From NCBI GenBank assembly GCA_024180945.1, contig JAKSGN010000035.1:1302001-1366000 (forward strand): a stretch of DNA of 64,000 nt. Reading direction: 5' to 3'. Shown one piece after another: positions 12,724-24,497 of the stretch (the stretch's first letter is position 1; the number at the start of each line of letters is the position of its first letter). Position numbers and translations under genes: made by a program. The notes beneath the pieces are model-generated. The model was not told the origin of the DNA, searched no databases, and saw only the letters and a list, made by a program, of their open reading frames with translations. The DNA comes from Macrophomina tecta. Lineage: Eukaryota > Ascomycota > Dothideomycetes > Botryosphaeriales > Botryosphaeriaceae.

Positions 12724-13587
12724 ATGCGCATACGCAAGGCGCCAGCAGGTACGAACAACCCGGCCACGGTACATTGCTAGCCACCTCCACCCCGCAGCTA
12801 TACCCAGCCAACTCCCCGCGCAGTCGCCCGCACGCTGCCCGCTTCGTGCTCACTGCTGACCCGTACCAGGCGCCTTCGTAGTGCTATGTCTGCTCGCTTC
12901 CGCCGCTGGCTTCGGCCGTTCGCAACTGCCGCAGTACAAGCAGAGTGACAAGGTCCTGCATTTCGTCACCTTCTTCCTGCTCACAGTATGCCGCTCTGAC
13001 AACACCGAATACACACACTCTAACGATACCCGCCATAGCTATGTTTCTACTGGATCATAGAAACGAACCGCCGCCGCGTCATCCACCTGACGCTCTTCGT
13101 CTGCCCGCTTGCACTAGGCGTCGGCTCCGAAATCATCCAAGGCATCCTTCCCGTACGACATCGCCCTCCAAACTATATTTCTCGTTCCCAGAATTCCTGA
13201 CGCAGTTCCCCATAGAATGACCGCGAATTCGATCCCTACGACATCATCGCCAACGCCGTCGGCTCCCTCGCCGCTCTTGCTCTATGCAGCTGGTACCACA
13301 AGCGCATGCTCGAGCGCAAGCGCCGCGCCAAACAATACCAAGTCGTGCCCGGCGACGACGTCGACGTCGAGCTGGGCGAGAATGTGAATGGCGCGGATGG
13401 CCAGGAGTCGGGCGTCGTCCGCGAAGGCATGTCCGTCGAGGAGGAGCTGGACAACTGGGACGAGAACGCCGAGGACAACTGGGATCCGGAAGAACCTAAT
13501 GGCGGAGCTGAGACGGAGCAGGCTGGCAAGGCTGACGCTGCTGCCACTGCGGCCGCGGAACAGAGCGCCAAGAAGCGCGACGACTAA
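12724..13587 (+). CDS. VanZ-like family membrane protein with acidic C-terminal tail
   Basis: Exons join(12724..12748, 12870..12985, 13039..13152, 13216..13587) give 208 residues. Exon 1 encodes only MRIRKAPA. Exon 2 carries a hydrophobic helix and the QSDKVLHFVTFFLLT segment. Exon 3 has CFYWII and a hydrophobic helix ending GSEIIQGILP. Exon 4 opens with NDREFDPYDIIANAVGSLAA, the DxxDxxxNxxGxxxG-like signature of VanZ domains. The cytosolic tail is rich in Asp/Glu/Asn (EEELDNWDENAEDNW) and then Ala. Bacterial VanZ is linked to teicoplanin resistance. The fungal members are widespread but their function is unknown, so no resistance role is implied. Three introns, all frame-consistent, split a small gene, and exon 1 is too short to be found as an open frame. 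Confidence 0.82.
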
Positions 13588-15412
13588 CTTCTGACTTTTG
13601 AAAATGAACACATCACGGGTATATGAGAATAGTAGCGAATGCGCAGTGGCTCAGTCTGGCTGCCGGGGTATGTGTTCGTTCGACAGGCGGCGTTGTGTAG
13701 CTTCCCTTCTGTGGTTTGCGCGACTTCTCGTGCTCCTTGTCAGCCGAACGGAGCCGACGTTATATGTATTACGACCAGAATGGGAAGCTGGGCGGCATTC
13801 TGATTAAATGGCCGTCGATCAATCGACATGTATACTTATTGGACAATTTGGGGATCGCGTACTGCGCTTGGGACTCCGCATACCAGATACTTGAGTTCGC
13901 GCGCTGAAGTCATAGCCGCAGTAGTATTTTAGGCCCGCGGAAACAAGTCATCTGATTTAGAATGGCTATCTAGGGGATCACTAATATGCGGCTGAAGTGG
14001 ATCCGTACATAAATCTCGCCAAAGTTGAATATGTGTTCTATTGACCGTCCCAACTGCCCGTTTATATCTTGCCATGTTACAGAGCTGAGACGCAAGTACA
14101 ACTTTAGTTTCGTCACGGAGTGCTCGGTTGCATTTCATATCTGATTCTGAGATTCGTATTTACGAGTCGCACCAACTTATGATCTCGAGCAGCTCTTGAG
14201 AACGTAGGGTTTCGCCGATCAGACAAAACTTTCATTCCCACAGGAGTGATTCAAGTTATGTAATCAGATAAGCATCCTTGGAACTTGACAGTGAAACCCC
14301 GTTGAAGTTGTTCAATCAACGGCTTCCGAGGTGTGGCTGCAATATAACAAGTCTCGTTTCTTAGACGATCCGCTGATTCGGAGACTGTCAACCACGGCAT
14401 CACCACCACATGCACTCAAGAGCCTCGCCAGACTTCAGTTCATGAGCTCTATTTCTGGGCGGGCTGGAGAGCCTTTGACTGTCTCTCAAGCTTGCCGAAT
14501 GGGCTCCGGGCTTCGTTTCTGCCTTTCCAGCGAGAGCTTCCCAACCACTTTGGTGGCATGACTGTGCCGGTCCTTCTACGCCTCGGGCGCTGGTTGAGCG
14601 CAGACTTATGTTGTTAGATATCATACTTATAAGAGCTAAAAATGCTGTAGAACTTTTTTATGATGATGGTGGCCACCATGACTATACCTTGAAATAACAC
14701 CTCTTTGTGGGTACAGCATGCCCAACGTAGGCCAATAAAGGAATAGAAATAAACGCTATGGGCACTCTTTCTTAAGACCAGACTGTGAAATTGTAAAGCA
14801 GTATCAGCCTCCACTGTTGCCGTCCTGGGGTGGATTGATTTGTTCCTCATCATTTTTTATTCAGTCGGAGGAAAAGGCTGCCTTCCGGTTGAGAAAAACC
14901 GGCTTGAGATCAATAAGCCAGCCTACTCAACCAGCCATATCGCACTCAAGTAGCACAAAGCAGCAGGTAATATCACCACAAAAGGAACATTCACACTCAA
15001 ATCCTAGGTCAAATAGAGTGAGTTGAGGAAGGATACACCGTAGCAATCGAAGACAGACTATCATCCATCGTGTGTCCACCGCCACCAACCCCACCCCGGC
15101 ATTCCTCCTTAATCCCCCCTCCCTTGCTTTCTCCCTCCCATCACCACGCAGATACTTCCTTTCTTTTCCACCATTGGATATCATATGCAAACGTTTCATC
15201 CCTCCCATTTGCCCATAGCAACCTCCGCCAATTCGTACCAATCGATCTCGATGACTTTCCTTTCTCGATTTCGCAGGTCTACGAGAGAAAAAAGATACGC
15301 ATGAATTCACTCCCTAATAAGCCCATGACCCAAAAGCCATTTCCATCTTCTTTTTTTTTTTTCGTGAAATGCTATTCCCAAAGTCAAACATTATTGATCT
15401 GCCGCAGACGAT
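13588..15412. other. 1.8-kb intergenic region, no gene supported
   Basis: 3' flanks of the VanZ-like gene and of the importin gene, which converge here. The middle (about 13.9-14.9 kb) is more AT-rich than the surrounding genes, with only short unmatched open frames. A T-run lies at 15351-15362 in the probable importin 3' UTR. Confidence 0.45.
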
Positions 15413-18400
15413 CTAGCCGAAGTATGCGCGAACGGTCTGTTGCGCCTCCGGGGTCAGGCCGGAAAGGAGCTGGTTGGCGTCTAGACCTGCGGTTTGAACC
15501 AGCTGCTTTGTTGCACGCACGACGGTGCTAGCGATGTTTCCCTGGAGGGTCTCAGCCTCAAGAGCGAGGGCGACGTTGACGAAGCACTGCGGCGCCTTCG
15601 CCAGGATAGCGGGGTTGTTCCTGTTTTTAATTGGTCAAAAGACATATCAAGATGTACAAGTATCGGAAATACTTACTGATCAATGAGCTGCGCAAGGAAG
15701 GCGTATGCGTACGGTGCAGCCTCCTCGTCATTGACAATAGGCAGAGTGTCCGCCCAGGCGTTGACGACGTCCTGTACGTTGGGCACCTTGGTGCTGTTGT
15801 AGTGCAGGATCTTCGCTATGCTTGCGCAAGCATTCTCGGTAGCGAAAACATCGTCATCCTCCCGGGCATTTGGCCTGGCAATGACCTCGAACAGGATGGG
15901 AAGACAGTGGTTGACGAAGTCTGACCATGCCTCACCACCTTTTTGCGCCGCAACGCCGACACCATACACAGCAGCTTGTCTGTTGGCAGCAACGTCATCG
16001 CGCATGCCGTTGACAATAGGGTTGATAATATATTGCTGGTAGTTCCACGATTGTGGACCACAGAATTCCAGGACATCGTCAAAGATGCAGATGGCCCATT
16101 GTCTTTGCGTGGGATCGGGGTTGGTGACGAAGCTCGTGTAGAACTCGAGCAGGCGCTCCCAGTGAGGCAGGAATGCCGGGCCCATCATTTGGAATATGAC
16201 GTGGAATGCCTTGTTCATATCGGAAAGGAGGGTCTGATCATCCTCAATGGCAAAAGCAACCTCCTCCGACAGTTCCTCGCCCTCCTCGTTCTCGGCCTGC
16301 TCTTCAAGACGCGCCTTGACACGCTCCTTGTATTCCTCAAGAACAGACTTGGCAGCATCAATGAAGGCGGCCATGTGCTGGTCAGTCAAGCAGTTCTTGC
16401 CCAGGATCTCGACACACTCGTAGAAGCACTGGTACATCTCAGCGAGGGTGTCGATGGCGGGCTCAGTGCTTAAGACCTCGAGAACCTTCTCGACTGTCCT
16501 AGCCCAGAGCTGGCCCAGTTGAGGCGATTGATCACCGTGGGCCTTCTTGTACGAATTGAGCAACTGCGGCACACACTTGGCCGAGGCGACCCTGACGGGG
16601 TCGTGGAAGAAGAAAGCCAGACCAGGAATAGCAATCTTGTCCATGATCTCGTTGACGTAGGGTTCGAAAGCACCCTCCAGGACTTGCGCGTAAATCACAA
16701 TGAGCTCAATGGCCATGTGCTTGTCATCCAGCGTGCTGGTCTTAATGCCAATGACCTTGCCCTTGAGGGGTACAAGCTCCCAGCCATCCTCCTGCTCAAC
16801 CTGGGCAACCTGTTCATCGTCATCCAAAAGTTGGATATCGGCCTTAGCACCTGCAAGCTCAGTGAGAGGGGGGATGACAGCCGGAAGGTAGGGGAGGAAA
16901 TCTTGGCCCAGAACACGACACATACGACCCCAGCAGTGCAGAAGATAAGAGCCCTGGGGATCGTCCACGTCGGTGATGCTCTGTTGAATAGTGCCCAGAA
17001 GATTGACCAAAGCAATCGCGTCCTGTCCCATTTTTTCCTTGCCCACCGCAAGAGCGATCAGAGTTGCACACTCCATCGCCTTGGCTCTCAACAACCGGTA
17101 CTCCTTCGACTGCTCCTCTCTCAAGACATTGAAAAGAAGTGGCATGAGGGTATCGTAGTATTTGGAGAAAGCGACCTCAGCTGAGTCGGCGACGGTAGCG
17201 ATCGTGGAAAGGGCCTGCTCCTGGACGAAGCGCTTCGGGCTCTGGAGGAGCTGGAGAAGGTTGGTGAGGAGAGTATCAAGGTAAGGCTCAAGAACTTCCT
17301 TCTCGGCCTCCTCACAGAAGTTGACCAACGCGGCGGCAGCGTGAGCCTGGACACGGGGCTCGGCTGACTGGAGAACTGGAATGATGTTTGAGAGAACAAC
17401 CTGGTGGTATTTCTCTTGCATGGTTCCAGCGAAGTCCGTGCTCATCTGGCCAAGGGCATTGCAACCAGCCCAGCGCACACGCGGGTGCTGATCCTGCAGG
17501 GCGGGAACAACAAGATCCAGAACCTTGTCAAGCTCACCAACCATCATGTCCCTACAGCCTTCTGAGATTGCCGAAATGGCCATAAGAGCGGCGTGCCTGT
17601 CACGCCATGCCGAAGAGGTCATCATCCGGGGAAGCCAGTTGAACGTAGGAGGAAGAATAGCGCCGCCACCAAGCTTGTTTGCAAGACGGTCCATACATTG
17701 CTCGCCGGCAACATGGTTTTGATCACTCTCATCGACGTCGAGCTGCCAGCAGGTTAGCGTGCCTTTTGTTGAAGATGGTGTTACCACTCACATCCTCTTG
17801 CGCGTTCCATTCCGCAGCGTCGTCATCATCAATGCCGACGTCAGTCATAAGGGACAAGCATTGGGTAACCATGTCCGGGGTGTAGTTGGGATCCTTTCTG
17901 CACATCTGAGGACTACAATCCGCAAAAGTGGCCATGAGCTCCAGGGCGTTCTGACGCGCCTGATCGTCGAGCTCCTTGTCCTGAATGACAGTAATGCTGA
18001 AGTTCACCAGGGCATTGAAGACTGGCTTGAACATCTTGGGGGCAATCTCGGCGAGATCAATGAGGGAAACGAGGGCCTTGGAGAGCTGGTCGGAATCACC
18101 AGCTTCCTTGATAGGAGGAAGGATATTAAGGATCTCGGCAATAAGAGCGTAGTACTTCTGTTGGCTCTTCTTGTTTATGGAGCGGAAGAAAGAAGCGAAC
18201 GCTTCCATGGCGGCGATGCGGACCTGAGTTTTGTTAGCTTGCCGAAAATCGGTCAGTAGCATTTGTCTGAAGAAATCTGTATAGATAATAACGGCGCCCT
18301 GGGCTTGAGGTGCTTCCGCAGCCTGCGCGGGAGGCGGATGTGGGAAGCCAATGAAAGGGGAAGACAAGCAGATTGGCATACCATGATGTTGTCGTCTTTA

Positions 18401-19140
18401 AAGCCATTGGTGAAGGCTCCGAGCACAGTGTCCTCGTGCTGCTTTTCGATTATGCCAGGCGTGGTAGCAAATATGCGGAAAGCGCTCTCGCGCTGGCCAT
18501 GCTCGGCAGACTGGCTAGCCTTGAACAAGGCGCCCAGAAGCTCCGGCCAGGGCTCACCTAGGATATAGCCACCATTAATTGCGGATTCAGCGACGCGAAA
18601 GCCCAGAGAGGGAACTGTACCCTCTTCGGTGTACTGGCGAGCAATCTCAGCGATAGCATCGCCGACCTTATTCCTGACCTGAGTGTTCTGCTCGCCCTCA
18701 AGACATTGCAGCAGCTTCTCCCGTATGGCGTTGCGCTGAGGTTGAGGAAGAGTCAGGAAAAGCTCCTTGGTCTGCTCGGTGACAGGGTCCTTGCGACTCC
18801 TAGTGGCTATGCGGCGGAACAGCACAGAGGCGAACGAGCGCGTCTGTTGGAGGCGGAGTCAGCAACGGCCGGGATCATGGGTTCATGCACGTACCGACGG
18901 ATCCTCGGCTAGGTGGATTTGCTCGGAGAGTCCCATCAATAGCACATCCGGCCGCCCTATCACCCATTCCGTGTTCAGAGTCTCCTCGGCTTGAGTCTGC
19001 AGCCTGGCGCTTTAGTATGAGATACCAGTGGGGTTCAGAGCAAGGCCACTGACGCGTTGCACATTATCGGGGCTCTGCAGGCCAGCAAGAAGCTGGGCCA
19101 GGGCCGAATGGACTTCCGGAGGCAAGACGCTGCCAGACAT
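15413..19140 (-). CDS. PSE1: Importin beta family Kap121/Pse1 (IPO5-like karyopherin)
   Basis: Nuclear import receptor that binds cargo and nucleoporins and is released by RanGTP. Exons complement(join(15413..15620, 15677..17742, 17792..18223, 18382..18843, 18895..18996, 19054..19140)) give 1118 residues, the usual IPO5/Kap121 length. HEAT repeats run throughout (for example DQHPRVRWAGCNALGQMSTD and SPKRFVQEQALSTIATVADS). An acidic loop (LLDDDEQVAQVEQEDGWELV) sits mid-protein and the protein ends QTVRAYFG. Exon 1 starts MSGSVLPPEVHSALAQLL and joins TQAEETLNTEWV, the importin N-terminal motif; a TACTAA-like branch site precedes that acceptor. The intron at 18224-18381 is longer than the others (158 nt) and its ends are the least certain part. 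Confidence 0.93.
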
Positions 19141-20737
19141 TGTCGGGACTCGAGGGCCTCAGGCAGCTGCGGCGGGATTCGGGAGAGATTCTTCGGTTTG
19201 CGCTGGGCGCGCAAAGACGGGGGGGTCCAGTGACTGCTGGGCTCGAAAGGCGTATGGATGCAGCAGCTCGCTGGGACCAGGAGAGCAGGGCGGGGAGAGT
19301 TTAGCGTGGGCCTGGCGTCAAGCAGGCTGGGGTGGTGGTTGTGGTGTTGTCGCAACGGAAGGGAGGGCTTTTTTGGTGGGGCGGATTTTCTAAACGCGCG
19401 ACCAGGGTGCCGTCGACGGGACCTTCACTACGACACGCCCGGCACAGAGCTGCACTGGCCGCACAAAACAACCCGCCTCCTCTGCAGCCAATCCTGCTCA
19501 ATCACGTGCAGGCTGGATGACTGAGACCACTAGCCGCTTAGCTCATCCCTCTGCGTGTCGGCTAGCCGCGACACGTCCGGCGCGCGTTGCGTACTGTACG
19601 TGCATGGATGCTGGCCATAACGCGGGTCACATGTGACTCACCGCTGCGTGCAGAGCAGGGTGCGAGACAGCGCCTGTTGCTTTGTTTCAGGATACAACAA
19701 TCGGGCGCCACTTGCAGGTCCACTCCAGGCCATGTCTGCCGTATCTGGAGTTATCTTTTGGCTTCCACTCCCACTGCTTTCCAAAACGGCGGCCGCTGGA
19801 TCCCACTCATCTGCGTCGATCCCGCGAGCATAAACATGAGTCGCACGAACACGTAAGGACTTACGAGTATTCGGGACTCCATGGCAACTGTCTTCCGGTC
19901 AGGCATGGCTCAACGCCTTGCAAATTTCCCTGTCAAACATTCCTCTTTGCCGAGAGACCTTGCTTCCTTGCCTTAGCTCAAAGTGGTTATCCAGTCAAAT
20001 CGCTCTCTGCTACCGTTGGGCTTGCCTTCCCTTTTCGTACTTTTTTTTTTTTTTTTTTTGAGGTTATTGTTTGAGCTCCCATGTTTTGCCGTCGCTATCT
20101 GCTGATTCTCCAGCATTGAATGCGTTTTGAGTCTCGTTCGCTGCTATAGGCCCGGCGCTTCGAGAGAGCTAGCAGTTGTCAGCTGGATCGGGGTTCATAA
20201 ATTGTAAGTTGGATTATTGGATACTTTATGACACGAGCACCGAGGTCAAGAATTAACGAGCAACAAACATTACGTCCCGAAGCCTCGTTGATATCCCTTT
20301 ACACACGCCTGTTCACTATGGAAGTAGTCTAGCCTCTAGATGCTAACATGCGTGTCGTCAGACAATATACCGTGTAGTCGGCCCCGCTATGACTGCCGCA
20401 TTAAAGTGGTCTTGCATATGATGATTGGTCACAGTTCATCAACTAGAGATGGTTCTCGAAGTCTGCAAGGTAGAGTAATTACTTAGTATTTCGATTGTGT
20501 GCGCTCGCCCAGCTCACCAGCCACCGGCCAATCAACCAACAGCCAAAAAGACCCACGCTACAAATACCACACAATACGCGGTGAGTTAACGCGTCGATGG
20601 TTCAAAGCGACCGACTAGTCTACGAAAGGAGCTCCCGTCTTGGTATCGCCAATGGAGAAAGAAATCTGCGGCAGCTTGGAAGCCACGCACGTTGATGAAG
20701 GATTGAGAGGTTGTGCAAATAAGTGCTATCACCCGGA
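19141..20737. other. 1.6-kb intergenic region with poly(T) tract
   Basis: Upstream region of the importin gene and 3' flank of the CBS-PB1 gene. Only short, unmatched frames occur. A run of 19 T lies at 20041-20059. Confidence 0.45.
20041..20059. repeat. Poly(T) tract, 19 nt
   Basis: Uninterrupted T run in the intergenic region upstream of the importin gene. Confidence 0.8.
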
Positions 20738-22890
20738 TTACCGGCTAGTAGCACGGCCAAGGGCAAAAACACCAATGATGACAACTGCCAACGTGACAAT
20801 AGCACCTGGAAGGAGGAGTTCATTGGGTACTCCCTGGATTACTTGCTCCGGCGCAGCTGCCTGCTGCTTCTTCCGCCTGCGCCTCTCCACCTCCTCATCA
20901 CTTTCCTCATCATCGACGTACTTCTTACGTTCCCTTACACTTGACTCAGGAGGAGTTGCAGTCGCAGGCGCGCCTTGTGGAGCCACGGTTCCAGGCAGGG
21001 GCGGGTGCTCGGGGTGGTGCACAAAGAGATCAACCTTCTCAGTGTGGTGCATGTGAGCGAGGCTCACAGCCTCAAGCAGGTCGTGGTTGGTTGTGATAGA
21101 AACGCTGTCGCCCTCGTTATCCAAATAGCTAAGAGCAAATCCGGAGTTGCTCAGGTGGCCATCCTCGAAGGTGGGGGCACCGCCTACGGCATCGATCTCT
21201 GCGCCCAGCTTGTCAATCACCAGCAAGATGAATTCGCCCAGGCCGGCGGACGGGGTTGCCTGGAAACGATGTGTCCGGCCACTGGGTGCCTTGAACTTGA
21301 AGGCGAAAGGCATCTCTTCGAGCGGTAGACCTGGCGAAGCAGCAACAGCGGAGTGCTCCGGTGTCTCCATGCCAACGTGTGAAGCTGAGTCGTTCGGCAT
21401 AACGCTCTCTCCGCGGTCCAGATGGCTGCTATGGCGCTCCAGCCCAGGAGACATCACGTGTGATCGTGAGATTTCCGTGCGGGGATGGTGGCTACCGCCC
21501 TCACCAGAGACCATGGACTCGGACTCGTGGTCGAGGGAAAGCCAGAACTTGTTCCACGCGGGACCCTCGCTGTCTCCACTCTGCATGGTGTTGATCTGAA
21601 TGACGTTAGCAACACTGTGTTCCAACGTGCAAAGTGAATTGGCTTACCTGGTCCAGAGTAGCGTAGGTCAACTTGAGCACGTCCACCATACCGACAATCT
21701 CGCCTGCCTCACTCATCACCGGCAAGTTCAAGTAATGCCCATCTGGTGTCATCTTAGCATCTGCGGCCCTTGAAACGGCGACGTTTTAACTTACCGTGCA
21801 TCTTGCGCAGAGCAGCCTGAATACTCATATCTATAGGAGCAAAGTCGGGGTGGGGCGTCATAACACGGACCACACTGCAGGTTCCTGGGTCGAGGCCAGC
21901 CGCAATGACACGGAGCACCACGTCCTTGCTAGTGAAGATACCGGTGATGGAGCCTTGGTCTTGCACAAGCACCGCAGTGGTGTGGTTCTCCTTCATCAAC
22001 TGAGCGGCCTCCTTGACCGACGTGCGGACGGAAACCGTCGTGGGCGGGAGACCGGTGAGAACGGACTCGAGTGTAGGCCCAGACATCTTCGCCCTAATTG
22101 CCTCCACATACTGGATGACCTGCTGCGGCTGACTCGAGCCAAGTTCGGCCTGAACACCCTCGAGAGCGTCGTAGAGCTTCCTGGACGAACTGTACGCGCG
22201 CTCGAGCTTTTCCATCGCATCATAGAAACACTTTGTGATATCCAGAATACCGGCAATATCGTGGTTCTCGTCCATGACAGGCAAATGGCGGAAGCCCTTC
22301 CTGACCATGAGATCCAAAGCATCCGTGGCGCTGGTGTCGGTCTTCGCGCAGAGCGGGTTCTTGGTCATGATCTCTGCAATTGTAATGTCTCTCGCCTTGA
22401 TACCGGCGCCCACGACCCTGAAAGCCAAATCCTTCGCGGTGAAGATGCCGGCGATACGCTCGTCGTCGTCGGTGACCAGGACGCAATCTTCGCGCTTCGC
22501 GGCCATGAGCTGAGCGGCCTCGGCGACGGTGGTATGGGGCTTGATCTGGAGGGCAGAGCTGGGCTTCAGAGCCAGGACGGTTCCCGGCGGCGCCTTGCGC
22601 GCGCGCTGCACGCCTCTGGTGGGGGCTCTCTTCTTGTTCAGGTCATTCTCGATTTTCTTGCGGATTGCCTGGCGCATCGTCAGCGACTCCTGCTGCGGCT
22701 AACACGTACGGCGCTGTGCGTGTACCTCATCGCGCTTGCTCTGCTTCGCGCGGCTGGCGCTGAGAGTCGAGCTGCCGCCAACCTCGCTGTGGTGATCGGA
22801 GGGGCGAGGGATTCCAGAAGGGCCGTTGAAGGAGGGAATTCCTCCCCTCCCCTTATTGGGGTTGCCGCGGTAGGTGCCAGTGGTCGACAT
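20738..22890 (-). CDS. CBS-domain and PB1-domain protein with C-terminal membrane anchor
   Basis: Exons complement(join(20738..21595, 21648..21742, 21795..22668, 22726..22890)) give 663 residues. A Ser/Gly-rich N-terminus leads into SKRDE|AIRKKIENDLNKK. Four CBS repeats follow in two pairs, about residues 85-320 (EDCVLVTDDDERIAGIFTAK; GFRHLPVMDENHDIAGILDI; TTAVLVQDQGSITGIFTSKD; YLNLPVMSEAGEIVGMVDVL). CBS pairs usually bind adenosine nucleotides. A PB1 domain lies near residues 470-560 (FAFKFKAPSGRTHRF), followed by an acidic/basic linker and one hydrophobic segment (LLLPGAIVTLAVVIIGVFAL) just before the end, as in tail-anchored proteins. Homologues with CBS+PB1 architecture occur across ascomycetes (S. 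pombe Mug70 is one I recall), but the molecular role is unclear. The exon 1/2 junction was chosen because it gives a normal 57-nt intron and the conserved AIRKKIE join. Confidence 0.9.
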
Positions 22891-24495
22891 TTGGACGAAT
22901 CACCAAATGTAGAAGAGGATGGAGCTGCGGTGGTGTGAAAGAGGGCCGTGTTGTTGGCCAAGGACAGGGAGTCGGTTGTTGCCCTGTGCCAAAATCTAGC
23001 CGGCAGCGACGCTCGACGCGCTTGCTGTGCTGTCCCGCAGATCCCGACGACGCGGGAGGTCAAGAAAATAATTTTTTCTGCGCAAGCTGGAGGCGGAGCC
23101 GAGAGCGGAGCAGGCCAGCGCGACAAAGTCTGATGCAGGGTGCTTGGATACTTGATAGGCTGTCCGCACCTATCATGAAGCCCGCGTTTGGTGACCGCCG
23201 ACTTCCTCATGATCCCTGTCGCTCAGATGCGCGGGTCACGCAGGCACATAAGGAGCAGGGGTTAATTGCCTTAGGTAATTACGGCGACGCTACCAATTCC
23301 CCAGCGCCGTGTCTCCCATCAACCACCCGCCCGCATCGACTTCGCTGGGGAAGCGCTTCGGAGGTACCAGCGCCGGCGTGCGGTTTTCTACGCGTCTATG
23401 CTTTCTGCCCCAAATCCACCCATAGCCGTAAAATTCGCCATCAAGATCTGGTCATGTCAGCTTGCGTTTCACGCTCGACCACATCGCGTCTTCCCCGCGT
23501 GCTCACTTCCAGTCTTCAGATGCCTGGTTATCCATTCGCTGACGCGGCCTCTCTGCGAAGTAATCCGAGCTGTCGTGCAGGCACTTCATCTGATCATTTA
23601 AATCGAGCTTGCCACATTTCCAAATAGCATTCGCTTATCTTATTGTTATCATTCCCCCTTCCCCCAGCGACCTCTTTTTGCTCCTTTAACAGCGGCGTTC
23701 GCGAGCCCTTGGACTTGCCTGCAGAACAGAGCGAATCCCTTTCTTCATCCAGGACCGCTTTCTCCTTATCTGTGCTTGTTTCCCGTACGGCCGTTCTGAC
23801 TGGGAAGAAATTCCGAACCATCTTTTATTATCCGTTATCACTCCCGGAAGACTTTCTTCTGCATCTTCCTCAGTAATATCTGCCATGATACCTTACTACG
23901 CGCGTGGCGGTGACATCATCATGGCTGTGGCTGAGTTTGGGTTTGGGCAAGCTCTCAGAAGTTTCCCAGTTCAAAGCCATGTACGTGATCCCTTCTCTTT
24001 TAGTACGGGCTCGATCTGGTACAGGACATTACCTACACGTGAACCTCCATTTTGGTTCTGAAGGCTTTTGTATGTCGAGAGCGGTCTTGAGGCGATCTGG
24101 TAGTCTGAAAATGGGTCTTCAATTCTGGCAGGGAGGAAGAGGCCGTGAGGTAGAATATGGTGAAGGATGTGGTTGGGCGGAGTTAATGGCAATCACCGCT
24201 GCGTCTTGACGTCCCTTTGAATGTGCAGGGCCATCATCAACTGTTCGGAAGCTCTGGCACCTTGTCAGCACCGGATGCTGCTACACCTTCGAAAAGCCTA
24301 CCGCGCCAGTCAGCGGAAATCTTCTGACGCCATTCCGAGTAGCGGTTCTGCATAACCTCGGGGCTAAATTTACGCACAGGGATTGATACGCGCCCTGTCT
24401 GGTGGGCTAACGCGAGCCGCCCGCTACCGCCGCTCGTCTCACATACTGACGTTCCTCCAGACTTGTTCGAACCAACACTTCTTGGTCTGGCGCTC
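22891..24495. other. 1.6-kb intergenic region
   Basis: Contains the promoter of the CBS-PB1 gene. No recognisable coding exon was found on either strand apart from the doubtful minus-strand frame reported at 24237-24497. Confidence 0.4.
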
Positions 24496-24497
24496 AT
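24237..24497 (-). CDS. Doubtful small ORF, antisense-adjacent to the orphan gene
   Basis: An 86-residue frame from the ATG at 24497 (MSARPRSVGSNKSGG...KVPELPNS). The second half has a protein-like composition (VRKFSPEVMQNRYSEWRQK) but I recognise no family. A longer in-frame ATG lies at 24596, which would overlap the plus-strand ORF fully at its start. The two ATGs at 24496 (+) and 24497 (-) share one CATG. At most one of the two frames is likely to be real at this spot. Confidence 0.2.
   Translation of the reverse strand: MSARPRSVGSNKSGGTSVCETSGGSGRLALAHQTGRVSIPVRKFSPEVMQNRYSEWRQKISADWRGRLFEGVAASGADKVPELPNS

Noticed and set aside
14666..14679. Perfect 14-nt palindrome ATGGTGGCCACCAT
   Set aside because: Several such palindromes are expected by chance in 64 kb and no paired site or gene context supports a function.
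21796..22938. Long plus-strand open frame (380 codons) opposite the CBS-PB1 gene
   Set aside because: It lies antisense to well-supported CBS exons and is explained by their codon bias; no domain is recognisable.
24460..24475. GTTCGAACC resembling a tRNA B-box
   Set aside because: No A-box at the right distance and no cloverleaf could be drawn on either strand.
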